A program made the translations under genes and the position numbers. The notes beneath the pieces were generated by a model. That model had not been told where the DNA came from. It saw only the letters and a program-made list of their open reading frames with translations, and searched no databases. A stretch of 64,000 bases of DNA, from assembly GCF_039522605.1 (NCBI RefSeq), contig NZ_BAAADS010000001.1, forward strand, positions 62,001 through 126,000. Reading direction: 5' to 3'. Below are positions 7,595 to 16,371 of the stretch, one piece after another. Within the stretch, counting starts at the first letter, position 1, and each line of letters begins with the position of its first letter. The DNA is from Lentibacillus siamensis (lineage in GTDB: Bacteria > Bacillota > Bacilli > Bacillales > Amphibacillaceae).

Positions 7595-9029
7595 ATCCGA
7601 ATAAACCTGTTACAGCGTCCCAACCTTTTTGAGCTATATTCTTCGTGCCTTCCCAGACTTTTTTACCAGTCTCTTTAATAGAATTCCAATTCTCAGCGAC
7701 ATATTTAGTTGCTTTTGAGGCCCCCCATAACACCGCTCCTCCCGCGGCCATTATGCCTCCAGCAACTCTAGCTCCAGGGACTGGAACTGCGGAAGTTACT
7801 ACTCCAGCATTCATAAGTGTGCTCCCAGCACTTGCGGTTGCATCGGCTACTGCAGCAGTTTTTTCAGCACCACTTGCATCGCTATCCAAAACATCTGAAG
7901 CAGTACCAATCTTATCGAAAGTTTCGATACCCGAAGCGACTGTACCAACTGCTGCTGTAGCTACATTAAACTTAGACAATGCTTTTGATACTCCTGATGG
8001 CGGAGCAGGTATTTTTTTTGTTAAGGACAAACCTTTTGAAGACTTGTTAGTCGAATTTGCTAAATTAGCAATATCCCTTCCGCTGTCAGTAGTTTTGTAA
8101 GCTTTTCTTGCACCCCGAAAGGTTTGATATCCCTCAATTCCTTGCTTAACACTATCATAAGTATCATATGCATCGATCAATTTATTATCCACACCAGCTA
8201 ATTTCAATCCGTTAACTAGCATTCCACTATATACATTTCTTGCCGTGGAACCAAAACCAGAATCTGTTCTACCAACGTCTAGGTATCTTTGGTGTGTTAA
8301 ACCAGCATTAACAAATTCAGCGGTTCCCCCTCCGACATCAGTGATAACATACTCTGCTACTTTTAAGGGATCTATATCGGCTTCATTTCCATCGGCGCCG
8401 TTTCCTTCAGTTCCTTGGCCGTTTGTGCCATTTCCAGTTGTCCCTTGGCTATTTGTGCCATTTCCTTTCATACCGTTTCCAACTGTTCCTTGGCCATTTG
8501 TAAGATTTCCATTGGTACCGTAGCCGTTAGTTCCGTTCCCATTGGTACCTTTACCATCAGTTCCATAACCATTAAATCCATCTTGGGTCCACGGATTTCC
8601 AGTTGTACCATTTCCGGTTGTCCCTTGGCCATTTGTTCCATTGCCGTTAAACCCACTTTGGGTCCAAGGGTTTCCACTCGTTCCATTTCCATTAAATCCT
8701 TCGTTAGACCATCCCTTCATATACCAAGGGATGCTATTCCACTCATAGCCTAACCAATCTGAGCCGTCTGTTTTTGAACCATCAGTACCTTTTCCTTCCC
8801 AATCGTCACCTTTCCATGGACTTCCATCCCAATCAAGTTCAGATCCATCCCATGAATTTCCTTCCCATGTATTTCCTGACCATGTATCACCTTCCCATGT
8901 ATTTCCTGACCATGAACTTACAGCATATGCCGTCGGTGTCAACACGGGGAAGAAAGCTATAAAAGTAATGGCTATTATAATTAATAACTTTTTAAACCAT
9001 TTGGCAATTTTCATCACCCCATATGCCAT
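7593..9029 (-). CDS. Secreted WxG-pentapeptide protein, paralogue C
   Basis: 478 residues from ATG at 9029. A long signal sequence ends TAYA-V near residue 36. Trp follows at 40, 45, 50, 55, 60, 67, 72 and 77, with the closing module WDGSELDW. An approximately 150-residue Asn/Gly/Thr tract contains GNGTNG units and two NPWTQ(S/D)GFNG inserts. The last 245 residues match paralogue B (DASGAEKT, AVADATAS, LMNAGVVTSA, GWDAVTGLFG) and carry Gly/Ala-rich hydrophobic helices. It is the first of the three repeat genes after the vWA lipoprotein. The exact start is uncertain: GTG or ATG at 9017/9014 lie in a GGGGTGATGAAAATT stretch also found, with one change, upstream of paralogue A. Function unknown. 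Confidence 0.8.
   Translation of the reverse strand: MAYGVMKIAKWFKKLLIIIAITFIAFFPVLTPTAYAVSSWSGNTWEGDTWSGNTWEGNSWDGSELDWDGSPWKGDDWEGKGTDGSKTDGSDWLGYEWNSIPWYMKGWSNEGFNGNGTSGNPWTQSGFNGNGTNGQGTTGNGTTGNPWTQDGFNGYGTDGKGTNGNGTNGYGTNGNLTNGQGTVGNGMKGNGTNSQGTTGNGTNGQGTEGNGADGNEADIDPLKVAEYVITDVGGGTAEFVNAGLTHQRYLDVGRTDSGFGSTARNVYSGMLVNGLKLAGVDNKLIDAYDTYDSVKQGIEGYQTFRGARKAYKTTDSGRDIANLANSTNKSSKGLSLTKKIPAPPSGVSKALSKFNVATAAVGTVASGIETFDKIGTASDVLDSDASGAEKTAAVADATASAGSTLMNAGVVTSAVPVPGARVAGGIMAAGGAVLWGASKATKYVAENWNSIKETGKKVWEGTKNIAQKGWDAVTGLFG
8384..8705 (-). repeat. In-frame repeat tract coding the NGT-rich linker of paralogue C
   Basis: Imperfect 15-nt units encode GTxGN pentapeptides. They are interrupted by two copies of a longer unit encoding NPWTQxGFNG (around 8575-8600 and 8650-8680). 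It is more degenerate than the equivalent tract in paralogue B. Confidence 0.8.
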
Positions 9030-9047
9030 CAAATTGTTTTCCAGGTG

Positions 9048-10463
9048 TTAATTCTTAGTTTGTTTGTTATATTTTTGATTAATCGATTTTTTCTTCTTTT
9101 TGATATTTTTTGCGCTTATGTCATTTAGATTTTTCTTAATTTGTGCTTGCATTCCTTTTAGGTCTTCCCTTAATTTATGTGCTCGATCCTGTAGCTTCAT
9201 CTTTTGATCAAAAGTAATTAATCCTGCGTCCTCTGCCACATTAATTGCAGCTATTAAACTATTACTTTGCCCAAGAGTTTTTGAATACCAATTATTTGTG
9301 AACTCCATAATGTCAATTTCGTTCTCAACACCAGAATATTCTACATCCTGCATGGCTTTTTCCTTCCATTCCTTCCAAGCTTCCAACACTTCTTCTGCTC
9401 GGTTAAATTCTTCTGCCAATGCCTTTTGCTCGTTAACAGTGGTGTAAACACCATCAGATGCTTTAGCCATTTTTTGTAATTGTTTCTGCGCTTTAGCATC
9501 TGAATGATAGCCAATAATATTTATAATAGGTTTTGCATTTGAGTTTGACAAGGACTTAGCCACTTTTACCGGATTTCCCCCACAAGTTCCAATTCCGTCA
9601 CTAACCAAATAAATTAAATTAGTATTTTTTTTAGCATCAAGATTTTTAAATGCATTTCGGGACTGCTTAAGAGCGGAAGCAATTGGAGTCCACCCTTTCG
9701 GTGAAAATTCATCTAAAGCTTTTTTAAACTTAGAAGCTTTATAAGGCGCGAATCCGTATACTTGTTCAATCGCACTACATGACATTTTTTTATCAGCTTG
9801 AGAACCGGAGCCCTTATGACCATATACTCTAAGCGAAACATTGGCTTTCTCCGGAACATTTGATAAAAATTCGTTAATAGTTTCTTTAGCAAGCTCCATC
9901 CTAGTCTTTCCGCCACTAGCAATGGCCCCCATACTACCGCTGGCATCCAAAATAATTTCAATATTATAGTTTTTTTTAAAATGGTAGCGGGAATCTGGTA
10001 AGTTAGGGTTTCCAAATGAAGCGAATTCCCATTTCTTTACCATGTCCTGGGGGTTAGGAAAATCCCTTGCAACTAATGAATAAATATAGTTAAAATACTT
10101 ATTCAGCTCTTTTTCAGAAGCATTCTCACTTAACGAAGGCAATTTTTTAAAGTGTTTACTGATTTTTTTTTCATTGTCGTATACACTAATGCCACCAAAT
10201 TTACCCTGTGTCTGTTTGATAAATCCGTCAACTGTGTTTGGAACCTGAGTTGCTTTCTCCAGTTTTGGTATACTGTTACTGTCAGTACTATTGTCGTCTG
10301 GCTCACTTTTAATATTATCTTTCGACTGATTGTTTTCACTTTGTTCAGTTTTACTATCCGCTTCGCTCGATGTCTCATTTTCTTTTTTATCATCACTGCT
10401 ACACCCCGATACCATCATTATGACAGCAATGATTAAAAAAATATAACACATCTTTTTATACAT
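9048..10463 (-). CDS. vWA-domain lipoprotein of the Tad island
   Basis: The lipobox VSGC gives a lipidated Cys21. A Ser/Asp/Lys-rich linker follows to about residue 65, then a von Willebrand factor A domain at about 168-345 with a complete metal site: DASGSM (D173, S175, S177), T259 in GWTPI and D289 in SDG. C229 and C294 may form a disulphide. The C-terminal 100 residues are helical and end in a lysine-rich tail. It sits immediately after the pilin genes and 15 bases before WxG paralogue C, in one transcript. A surface adhesin or metal-dependent binding partner of the pilus or of the repeat proteins is the likely role (inference). Confidence 0.85.
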   Translation of the reverse strand: MYKKMCYIFLIIAVIMMVSGCSSDDKKENETSSEADSKTEQSENNQSKDNIKSEPDDNSTDSNSIPKLEKATQVPNTVDGFIKQTQGKFGGISVYDNEKKISKHFKKLPSLSENASEKELNKYFNYIYSLVARDFPNPQDMVKKWEFASFGNPNLPDSRYHFKKNYNIEIILDASGSMGAIASGGKTRMELAKETINEFLSNVPEKANVSLRVYGHKGSGSQADKKMSCSAIEQVYGFAPYKASKFKKALDEFSPKGWTPIASALKQSRNAFKNLDAKKNTNLIYLVSDGIGTCGGNPVKVAKSLSNSNAKPIINIIGYHSDAKAQKQLQKMAKASDGVYTTVNEQKALAEEFNRAEEVLEAWKEWKEKAMQDVEYSGVENEIDIMEFTNNWYSKTLGQSNSLIAAINVAEDAGLITFDQKMKLQDRAHKLREDLKGMQAQIKKNLNDISAKNIKKKKKSINQKYNKQTKN

Positions 10464-10516
10464 GAGTTAATGCTCCTTTTTATTCAAATGACTTTTTCAT
10501 TTCCTCAATAAATGTA

Positions 10517-10738
10517 TTATTTACCTCCTCCTCCAATTTGAGTTATTAAGGTGTTAAACTTATCAACTAATGTTTTTCCAAAGTCCCCTTCTGAAAAGGC
10601 TTGAGATACAACACCTACAAGGATTACTATTACCGCAGCAATACCAATCCACTCTAATGTCTGTGAACCTTTTTCATCTTGTTTCATTTCTTCTATTTTG
10701 TTCATCGCCTTTACGTAGACTCCGTTCAGAAAGTTCAT
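10517..10738 (-). CDS. flp: Flp-type major pilin, copy 2
   Basis: A 73-residue prepilin. The basic leader ends DEKG, and the mature part would begin SQTLE, giving Glu at position 5, followed by a hydrophobic helix (WIGIAAVIVILVG) and a short tail ending IGGGGK. It is nearly identical to the gene just upstream; differences cluster in the leader. The ribosome site TAGGAGGAG is strong. This small size and architecture are typical of Flp/Tad pilins, which need a prepilin peptidase for maturation; none is coded in this window. Confidence 0.9.
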   Translation of the reverse strand: MNFLNGVYVKAMNKIEEMKQDEKGSQTLEWIGIAAVIVILVGVVSQAFSEGDFGKTLVDKFNTLITQIGGGGK

Positions 10739-10826
10739 TACAACTCCTCCTATTTAAAAATGTTATTATTTCATTAAGCATTTTTACTTATCAATTTAAA
10801 GATATTAATACGTTTTAATCTTATAG

Positions 10827-11048
10827 TTATTTACCTCCTCCTCCAATTTGAGTTATTAAGGTGTTAAACTTATTAACTAATGTTTTTCCAAAGTCCCCTT
10901 CTGAAAAAGCTTGAGATACAATGCCCACAAGAATTACTATTACCGCAGCAATACCAATCCACTCTAATGTCTGTGAACCTTTTTCATCTTGTTTGATTGT
11001 TTCCAGTCTGTTCATTGACTTTACGTAAATTTCATTTAAAAAATTCAT
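10827..11048 (-). CDS. flp: Flp-type major pilin, copy 1
   Basis: A 73-residue prepilin with the same layout as the copy 88 bases downstream: leader ending DEKG, mature start SQTLE with Glu5, one hydrophobic helix, acidic segment SEGDFGKTL and a GGGGK end. The DNA of the last 50 codons is almost the same in both copies, showing a recent tandem duplication or gene conversion. It follows tadC by 17 bases. Two pilin genes would raise pilin dose relative to the machine or allow mixed filaments. Confidence 0.9.
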   Translation of the reverse strand: MNFLNEIYVKSMNRLETIKQDEKGSQTLEWIGIAAVIVILVGIVSQAFSEGDFGKTLVNKFNTLITQIGGGGK

Positions 11049-11065
11049 ATCATTGCCCCTTTAAA

Positions 11066-12001
11066 CTAAAATAATTTAAAAATACTATTTTCACCCATCA
11101 ACATATTCATGATCATCAACCCTGCAATCATCAATATGGAAACAGGTGCAATTAAAAACGTTGTTACCAAAGTTACTTTTGGCGAAGCTTTAGCCGCCAG
11201 TTCTTTTACCTGCTCCTGTCTTATCTGCCTTAAATCATCTGCCTGAATTTTAAACGTCTTCGCTATCGGTATTCCTAGATCCAATCCCTGAATTAAAGCC
11301 TTAATTAATGATTGAAATTCATCGTTGTCATTTCGTTTTAGTAGTTCGCGGTAAGCTTTTTCCCTTGGGACACCAAGGTCAATTTCCTGGTTAAATCGTG
11401 TGAACTCTTCACGAATCGGACCGTCGAAATATCGAATCACCTCCCTTAATGCATGATCTAAACTGACTCCTGCCTGAAGACTGGTACTTACGGTATCCAT
11501 AAAATCAGGTAAATCTCTTCGAATTAACGCTTGACGTTTCTTGGCCTCCCTTCGTATTAGTAATATCGGTATGAAATAACCGATTACCGGATTAAATATA
11601 ATCATATATTGAGAGAATGGCAGCCCAATCACCATGGATAGCAATCCGGAAAAAAAGCCTATGATGAATAAAAATATTTTTAATCCCTGGAAACGGGACA
11701 CCGTTAACTTTAACGGGTTTCCGGATTTTCTCAGCCATTCTTCCACCATATGGTTCTCACTGAAAAAATTAATTCGCTGTCCCAAATCTGCAAAGTCATC
11801 TGCGTAATTCGTAATACGACTGAATAATTCAGCCCTTCGATTTTTCTTTTTTACTTTTTTTTCAAACGGATCTATATGCGTAACATCTGCAACATGGTCG
11901 ATCGCATATCGTTTCTCACGAAGGAATGACCAAAAATGTTTCATTGCAATCAAACAGCAGAACCAAAAAGCGATTATCGATAAAATTATTAATGCATCCA
12001 T
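11066..12001 (-). CDS. tadC: Tad pilus inner-membrane platform protein TadC
   Basis: A 311-residue type II secretion F-domain protein. There is one N-terminal membrane helix, a cytosolic part, two helices near residue 110-150, the conserved cytosolic segment DFMDTVSTSLQAGVSLDHAL (about 190-210) and a C-terminal pair of helices. The block QGLDLGIPIAKTF and the KASPKVTLVTTFL end are typical of TadB/TadC. With TadB it forms the platform on which the ATPase TadA drives pilin assembly. Only three bases separate it from tadB, so the two are co-translated. Confidence 0.9.
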   Translation of the reverse strand: MDALIILSIIAFWFCCLIAMKHFWSFLREKRYAIDHVADVTHIDPFEKKVKKKNRRAELFSRITNYADDFADLGQRINFFSENHMVEEWLRKSGNPLKLTVSRFQGLKIFLFIIGFFSGLLSMVIGLPFSQYMIIFNPVIGYFIPILLIRREAKKRQALIRRDLPDFMDTVSTSLQAGVSLDHALREVIRYFDGPIREEFTRFNQEIDLGVPREKAYRELLKRNDNDEFQSLIKALIQGLDLGIPIAKTFKIQADDLRQIRQEQVKELAAKASPKVTLVTTFLIAPVSILMIAGLMIMNMLMGENSIFKLF

Positions 12002-12004
12002 ATA

Positions 12005-12934
12005 CTACACCTTTATATTCGTTATTTTTCGTATCAGGAAAAATGATAAAACAATTGCAATAAGAAAGATAATCAAAATAATCAAGCCAAATCCGGAAAA
12101 TAATGGTTCTATAAATCCATCTATTACATTATTCATGACCAACAACAGAAATATGGGTAGTGCAGGTACAATAAATGAAATATATTTTTCTTCCGATGTC
12201 ATCGTTTTAATTACCTGATTCAGCACCTTGCGTTCTTCAAATGTGTCTGCCATTGTATCCAAAGTTAGTGCCAAATTACCTCCCGTTTTTTTCTGAATAA
12301 GCAATGTTGCGATAAACAAATTAAAGTCCCGGGATTTATTCCGTTTTTGCACAGAACGAAAGGCTTTCTCCAACGTAACTCCAAGTTTCAATTCATTCGA
12401 AATCCGTTTAAATTCATCACCGGCTGGAGCTGAGACCTCTCTTGCAACAATATCTATTCCCTGATTAATGGTTAAACCGGATCGTGCCGCATTTCCAAGT
12501 ATCCTGCATATTTCACCTAATTGTTCATTGAACCGGACTTCATAATTATTTTTCCTGAAGTAAAACAGCAAATAATTCGCAAGGAACATCAACAGTACCG
12601 GAAGGAGCATCGCCACCAGAATTGGCATACCAAAAACTGAATAAAACAAGACAAATAATGTAAGGTAACCTGCTACTAAAATTCCTATGTATTCTGAAGG
12701 CAGAAGATTTAAATTGGCATTCTGTAATTTGTTGCGTAATGCCTGGGAAGACTCTTTCTGGTCAAAATTGTCCCCCCACTTACTGATAAAACTTTTACGT
12801 TCTTCTTCCGGAAACCACTTTTTAACTTTTTGTTTCCATTCTTTCTTTTGTGACCGGTAACCCAAATAATAATAAACAAATATGAGAAGTGACAGCACAG
12901 CCAAACTATAAAGTATAGATACTGCTATGTTCAT
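12005..12934 (-). CDS. tadB: Tad pilus inner-membrane platform protein TadB
   Basis: A 309-residue T2SF-family protein: N-terminal membrane helix, central helices, the conserved ILGNAARSGLTINQGIDIVA segment near residue 150-170, KKTGGNLALTLDTMADTFEER and two C-terminal membrane helices. It has the usual partner position between tadA and tadC, and its start lies 29 bases inside tadA, so translation is coupled. The AGAGGAGG ribosome site is strong. It is the platform partner of TadC in the Flp pilus machine. Confidence 0.92.
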   Translation of the reverse strand: MNIAVSILYSLAVLSLLIFVYYYLGYRSQKKEWKQKVKKWFPEEERKSFISKWGDNFDQKESSQALRNKLQNANLNLLPSEYIGILVAGYLTLFVLFYSVFGMPILVAMLLPVLLMFLANYLLFYFRKNNYEVRFNEQLGEICRILGNAARSGLTINQGIDIVAREVSAPAGDEFKRISNELKLGVTLEKAFRSVQKRNKSRDFNLFIATLLIQKKTGGNLALTLDTMADTFEERKVLNQVIKTMTSEEKYISFIVPALPIFLLLVMNNVIDGFIEPLFSGFGLIILIIFLIAIVLSFFLIRKITNIKV

Positions 12935-14276
12935 AATCTGCCTCCTCTACCGGCGTAAAGAAATCCATATTCAGGTCAATACCAAATACTTTCAAATGCG
13001 GAATACATTTAGGAATAATCCCCGTCGGTGTAAAATAGCCTTTGATATTACCTTCACCGTCAACCCCTGTTCGTTGGAAATGGAAAATATCACGAATTTC
13101 AATTTTATCGTCCGCTGTTTTTTCTACTTCTGATATATTGGTGATTTTACGAGTTCCATCTGTAAGCCGCTGTACCTGCACGATGTAATCCAATGCGCCA
13201 ACAATATAATCACGAATTACATGTGTCGGAAGATCCATACCTGCCATAACAACCATTCCTTCAACACGATTGATCGCATCAATTGGTGTGTTCGCATGCA
13301 CTGTAGTCAACGAACCTTCGTGACCAGTATTCATTGCCTGGAGCATGTCAAATGCCTCCGATCCACGAACTTCACCAACAATAATTCTGTCAGGCCGCAT
13401 TCGGAGAGAGTTTTTTACAAGATTTCGAATCGTAACTTCACCACTGCCCTCAACGTTTGGCGGACGTGCCTCCATTCCGACAACATTTGGTCTGTCAAGT
13501 CTAAGTTCCGCTGAATCCTCTATAGTAATAATTCGTTCCCCAAGCGGTATTGATTTAGCCATTGCATTCAGTAAAGTAGTCTTACCACTACCCGTTCCCC
13601 CGGAGATCAAGACACTTAATTTTGTTTCAACCAGTGATTCCAGAAATATCGACATATGCTCAGTAAACGTGTCATATTCCTGTAAATCATCCATTACAAA
13701 AGGCGTCTTTCTAAACTTACGAATAGATAGAATCGTCCCTCCCAGACTGATTGGGGAAATAACTGCGTTTACACGACTGCCATCAGGTAACCTGGCATCG
13801 ACCATTGGGGAGCTTTCATCAATCCTTCTGCCTAATGGTGCTACGACCCGGTCCACAATATGACGAACATGTGACTCATCTTTAAATGAAATATTCACGC
13901 GCTCCAGTTGTCCTCTCCGTTCCACATAAATTTCTGTAGGGGAGTTCACCAGAATTTCTGTTATGGAATCATCTTTAAGCAAAGGCTCTAATGGTCCAAA
14001 ACCGACACTTTCATCAATAAGCATGGATAGAAGTGATTCTTTATCCTGCCTCGGAATGACTACTTTTTCCTCCGACATAAACTGGTTGATAAATCGTTCA
14101 ATTTTCAAACGTTTGTCTGAGTCTCTTAAACTGGTAATCTGCTCCAAATTCACTTCTGTTAAAAGTCTGCTTTTATAATGTTCAACTAATTCATCTATGT
14201 AGCCGTTGTTGGACACAAAACTAGTATCTATGTCGTTGTCAGTTTTATTTGTTGAATTTCTTTGAAAGAGAGACAT
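12906..14276 (-). CDS. tadA: Tad pilus assembly ATPase TadA/CpaF
   Basis: A 456-residue secretion ATPase of the CpaF group. After an N-terminal helical part (LLKDDSITEILVNSP near 100), the RecA-like core has Walker A GGTGSGKTT at 226-233, an Asp/His box and a Walker B-type RIIVGEVRG at 297-305, then TGHEGSLTTVHANTP. It powers polymerisation of Flp pilin at the cytosolic face of the membrane. The start at 14276 is chosen because GGTGGT lies just upstream. It is flanked by tadZ and tadB. Confidence 0.95.
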   Translation of the reverse strand: MSLFQRNSTNKTDNDIDTSFVSNNGYIDELVEHYKSRLLTEVNLEQITSLRDSDKRLKIERFINQFMSEEKVVIPRQDKESLLSMLIDESVGFGPLEPLLKDDSITEILVNSPTEIYVERRGQLERVNISFKDESHVRHIVDRVVAPLGRRIDESSPMVDARLPDGSRVNAVISPISLGGTILSIRKFRKTPFVMDDLQEYDTFTEHMSIFLESLVETKLSVLISGGTGSGKTTLLNAMAKSIPLGERIITIEDSAELRLDRPNVVGMEARPPNVEGSGEVTIRNLVKNSLRMRPDRIIVGEVRGSEAFDMLQAMNTGHEGSLTTVHANTPIDAINRVEGMVVMAGMDLPTHVIRDYIVGALDYIVQVQRLTDGTRKITNISEVEKTADDKIEIRDIFHFQRTGVDGEGNIKGYFTPTGIIPKCIPHLKVFGIDLNMDFFTPVEEADYEHSSIYTL

Positions 14277-14294
14277 GATACCACCACCCATTTT

Positions 14295-15422
14295 TTATTT
14301 CAACATAGAGTGAACCCATTTATGTATATCCTTCGCTACTGGAGTCATTTTCTTTTCCTGTGGTACTTTACGCAATGGATCACCCTGATTTATATAAGCT
14401 TGAACGTGTTTAATATCCTTTCTAATTTCGGCTGCTATACCATAGGATACAAATCGTTCCATATCTTTTTTGTTTAACTCCTTTTCTTTGCTCTTAAAAT
14501 TCATTACAAATTCCATTCGGTCATCCGTAATGATACCTAAACGCTGGAATAATGATTCTACACTTTTTAACACGCTTATTGCGACAGTATCAATATTCAT
14601 TACATAATAAATTCGATGTGCTTCTTCCAATACTGTAAATGTTCTTTCATCCATCCAACCCGGCAAATCCACTACTATAAAATCATAGCTCCGTTTTGCG
14701 GCCCTTAAAAGTTTTAATACAAACTCATCATTAATTTTCTCGGCAAGTTCGGCATCCCTTGGACTAACTAATACATTTAAATCAGAATGCTCTTCTTTTT
14801 CGGAGACATTCCTGATATGGTGCTCTCCAATTTCGTCCATAACTGGTAAAAGATCAATAATAGATCGATTACTTTCAATTCCCAAAAAAGTTTCAGAGCC
14901 TCCATATTGAAGATTCAAATCGATAAACAAAACCTTTGCAGTCGATTCAAGTTTTAACGTTTGGGCAAATGTTGTACTTAATAATGATTTACCGGTACCA
15001 CCGCTCCCGCTGTAAAAGGCAAACACTTTACCGCCGCCACGCTTAAAGCTGTCCTTGGATTTTTCTTCGAGGCTGCCGGCTTCTTTCGACATGGCCTCAA
15101 GCCTCTCCATAAAAATTAGTTCTTCTCCTGGTAACACAAAAAACTCAGAAACTCCCAATCTAATAAGTCCTCTTAGCAGCTCAAAATCCTCTTGATCATT
15201 TAGACAGATAATAGATGCTTTTGGGTTTTCTGCTAAAACAATTTGTGCATCATCAACAGCAGACTTATCTTGATTAACAATGATAATTAACTGAGCATTA
15301 TATTTGGTTAAATCTGTTGCTGAAACAAAATGTAATTGAAAAGATTCGTTAATTTGCTCATTTAATGAGGCAATTAACTCTTCGTTATCCCCTAAAACGT
15401 AAATATCATTAACTTTGCTCAT
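14295..15422 (-). CDS. tadZ: Tad pilus localisation ATPase TadZ/CpaE
   Basis: A 375-residue protein with an N-terminal receiver-like domain (to about residue 110) lacking an obvious phospho-acceptor context, joined to a ParA/MinD-type ATPase. The deviant Walker A YSGSGGTGKS is at 138-147, and FIVVDLPGWMDERT is the switch/Walker B region. Members of this family mark the site of pilus assembly. The AGGTGGAGGAC ribosome site is strong, and the gene sits between cpaB and tadA as in many Tad loci. Confidence 0.88.
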   Translation of the reverse strand: MSKVNDIYVLGDNEELIASLNEQINESFQLHFVSATDLTKYNAQLIIIVNQDKSAVDDAQIVLAENPKASIICLNDQEDFELLRGLIRLGVSEFFVLPGEELIFMERLEAMSKEAGSLEEKSKDSFKRGGGKVFAFYSGSGGTGKSLLSTTFAQTLKLESTAKVLFIDLNLQYGGSETFLGIESNRSIIDLLPVMDEIGEHHIRNVSEKEEHSDLNVLVSPRDAELAEKINDEFVLKLLRAAKRSYDFIVVDLPGWMDERTFTVLEEAHRIYYVMNIDTVAISVLKSVESLFQRLGIITDDRMEFVMNFKSKEKELNKKDMERFVSYGIAAEIRKDIKHVQAYINQGDPLRKVPQEKKMTPVAKDIHKWVHSMLK

Positions 15423-15457
15423 TTGTGTCCTCCACCTACAATAGCTATGTGCTTCAT

Positions 15458-16276
15458 TTATTTCTTATCACTTTTTTTGTTTTTATCTTTGTTGGAATCC
15501 TTCTTTTTATCATTGTTAGATTCCTTTTTCTGTCCTTCTTTCTTTTCTTTTGAATCTTTAGATGACTTTTCCTGCTTATCTTTTGTTTGCTTATTCTCAG
15601 ATTCCTGTTGCTCCTGTTCCTTGTCAGATTCCGAAGTTTTCCCTTCCTCTGAATTCTGTTCCTGCACCTGACCCACACTTGATTTAACGATTCTCAGGCT
15701 ATCAGCGTAGTTCTGCATATGTATCAATTCAGGAACTTTTTCAAATGGAACCTCCAATTGCACACCTTGAAATTGATCGTTTTTCTTGGCTACTCTTGCC
15801 ACTTTAACATCTTTCATAAAAACCTCAGTTACAGGTTTCTCGTCAAAGCTGTGTGAAACAATAATATCAACCCGATCCAATGCGATTAACTCTTGATCGA
15901 AAGTCACTTTTTTAGATTTAATCATGGTGATCAATCTGTTTCCTGCTTCCGTAACGGTTGATGCATTTTTTAAAATGTTTTTAGTAACGATTTCACCCTT
16001 AGCCACTGGTACTACTGCAACTTTTCCTACCAATGTTTCAGCATTTGTAATATGCTCATCCCGAAGATACTTTTTTGGTATCTCATCCGTTGTAATATCT
16101 TCCGGTGTTATTACCGATCTAGATGAAATATCATCCTTAGCAACGTAAATCGTCACGATTGTTCCTAAATTAGTGTTCAAAGCCTGAACTTTTTTCAATA
16201 CCAGAAAACCTGATATCAATGCCAAAACAAGTGCTATAAGAAAAAATATTATTGCTTTCCTTTTCGATTCAAGCAT
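15458..16276 (-). CDS. cpaB: Tad pilus assembly protein CpaB (SAF domain)
   Basis: A 272-residue protein with an N-terminal membrane helix (IIFFLIALVLALISGFLVL) and then a SAF-type domain at about 40-105 (IYVAKDDISSRSVITPEDIT, VVPVAKGEIVTKNIL), the signature of CpaB/RcpC. The last 80 residues are a low-complexity Glu/Ser/Lys tail, which is longer and more charged than I expect for the family. As there is no secretin here, the protein probably acts at or within the cell wall. It is the first gene of the island transcript, 36 bases ahead of tadZ. Confidence 0.85.
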   Translation of the reverse strand: MLESKRKAIIFFLIALVLALISGFLVLKKVQALNTNLGTIVTIYVAKDDISSRSVITPEDITTDEIPKKYLRDEHITNAETLVGKVAVVPVAKGEIVTKNILKNASTVTEAGNRLITMIKSKKVTFDQELIALDRVDIIVSHSFDEKPVTEVFMKDVKVARVAKKNDQFQGVQLEVPFEKVPELIHMQNYADSLRIVKSSVGQVQEQNSEEGKTSESDKEQEQQESENKQTKDKQEKSSKDSKEKKEGQKKESNNDKKKDSNKDKNKKSDKK

Positions 16277-16343
16277 CCATTGACCCTCTTTCCTTTCATT
16301 AAATAAAACGCTTCACTGTTTTAATTATGATTTTCTATCCTAC

Positions 16344-16371
16344 ATCATCACATAAAAATAAAATATGTCAA
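16344..16371 (-). promoter_or_regulatory. Candidate sigma-A promoter of the Tad island
   Basis: On the minus strand TTGACA (16371-16366) is followed after 16 bases by GATGAT (16349-16344), which keeps four of six -10 bases, about 70 bases before the cpaB start. The rest of the gene-free stretch 16277-16689, between divergent cpaB and the plus-strand gene, is AT-rich and shows no other clear element. Confidence 0.45.
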
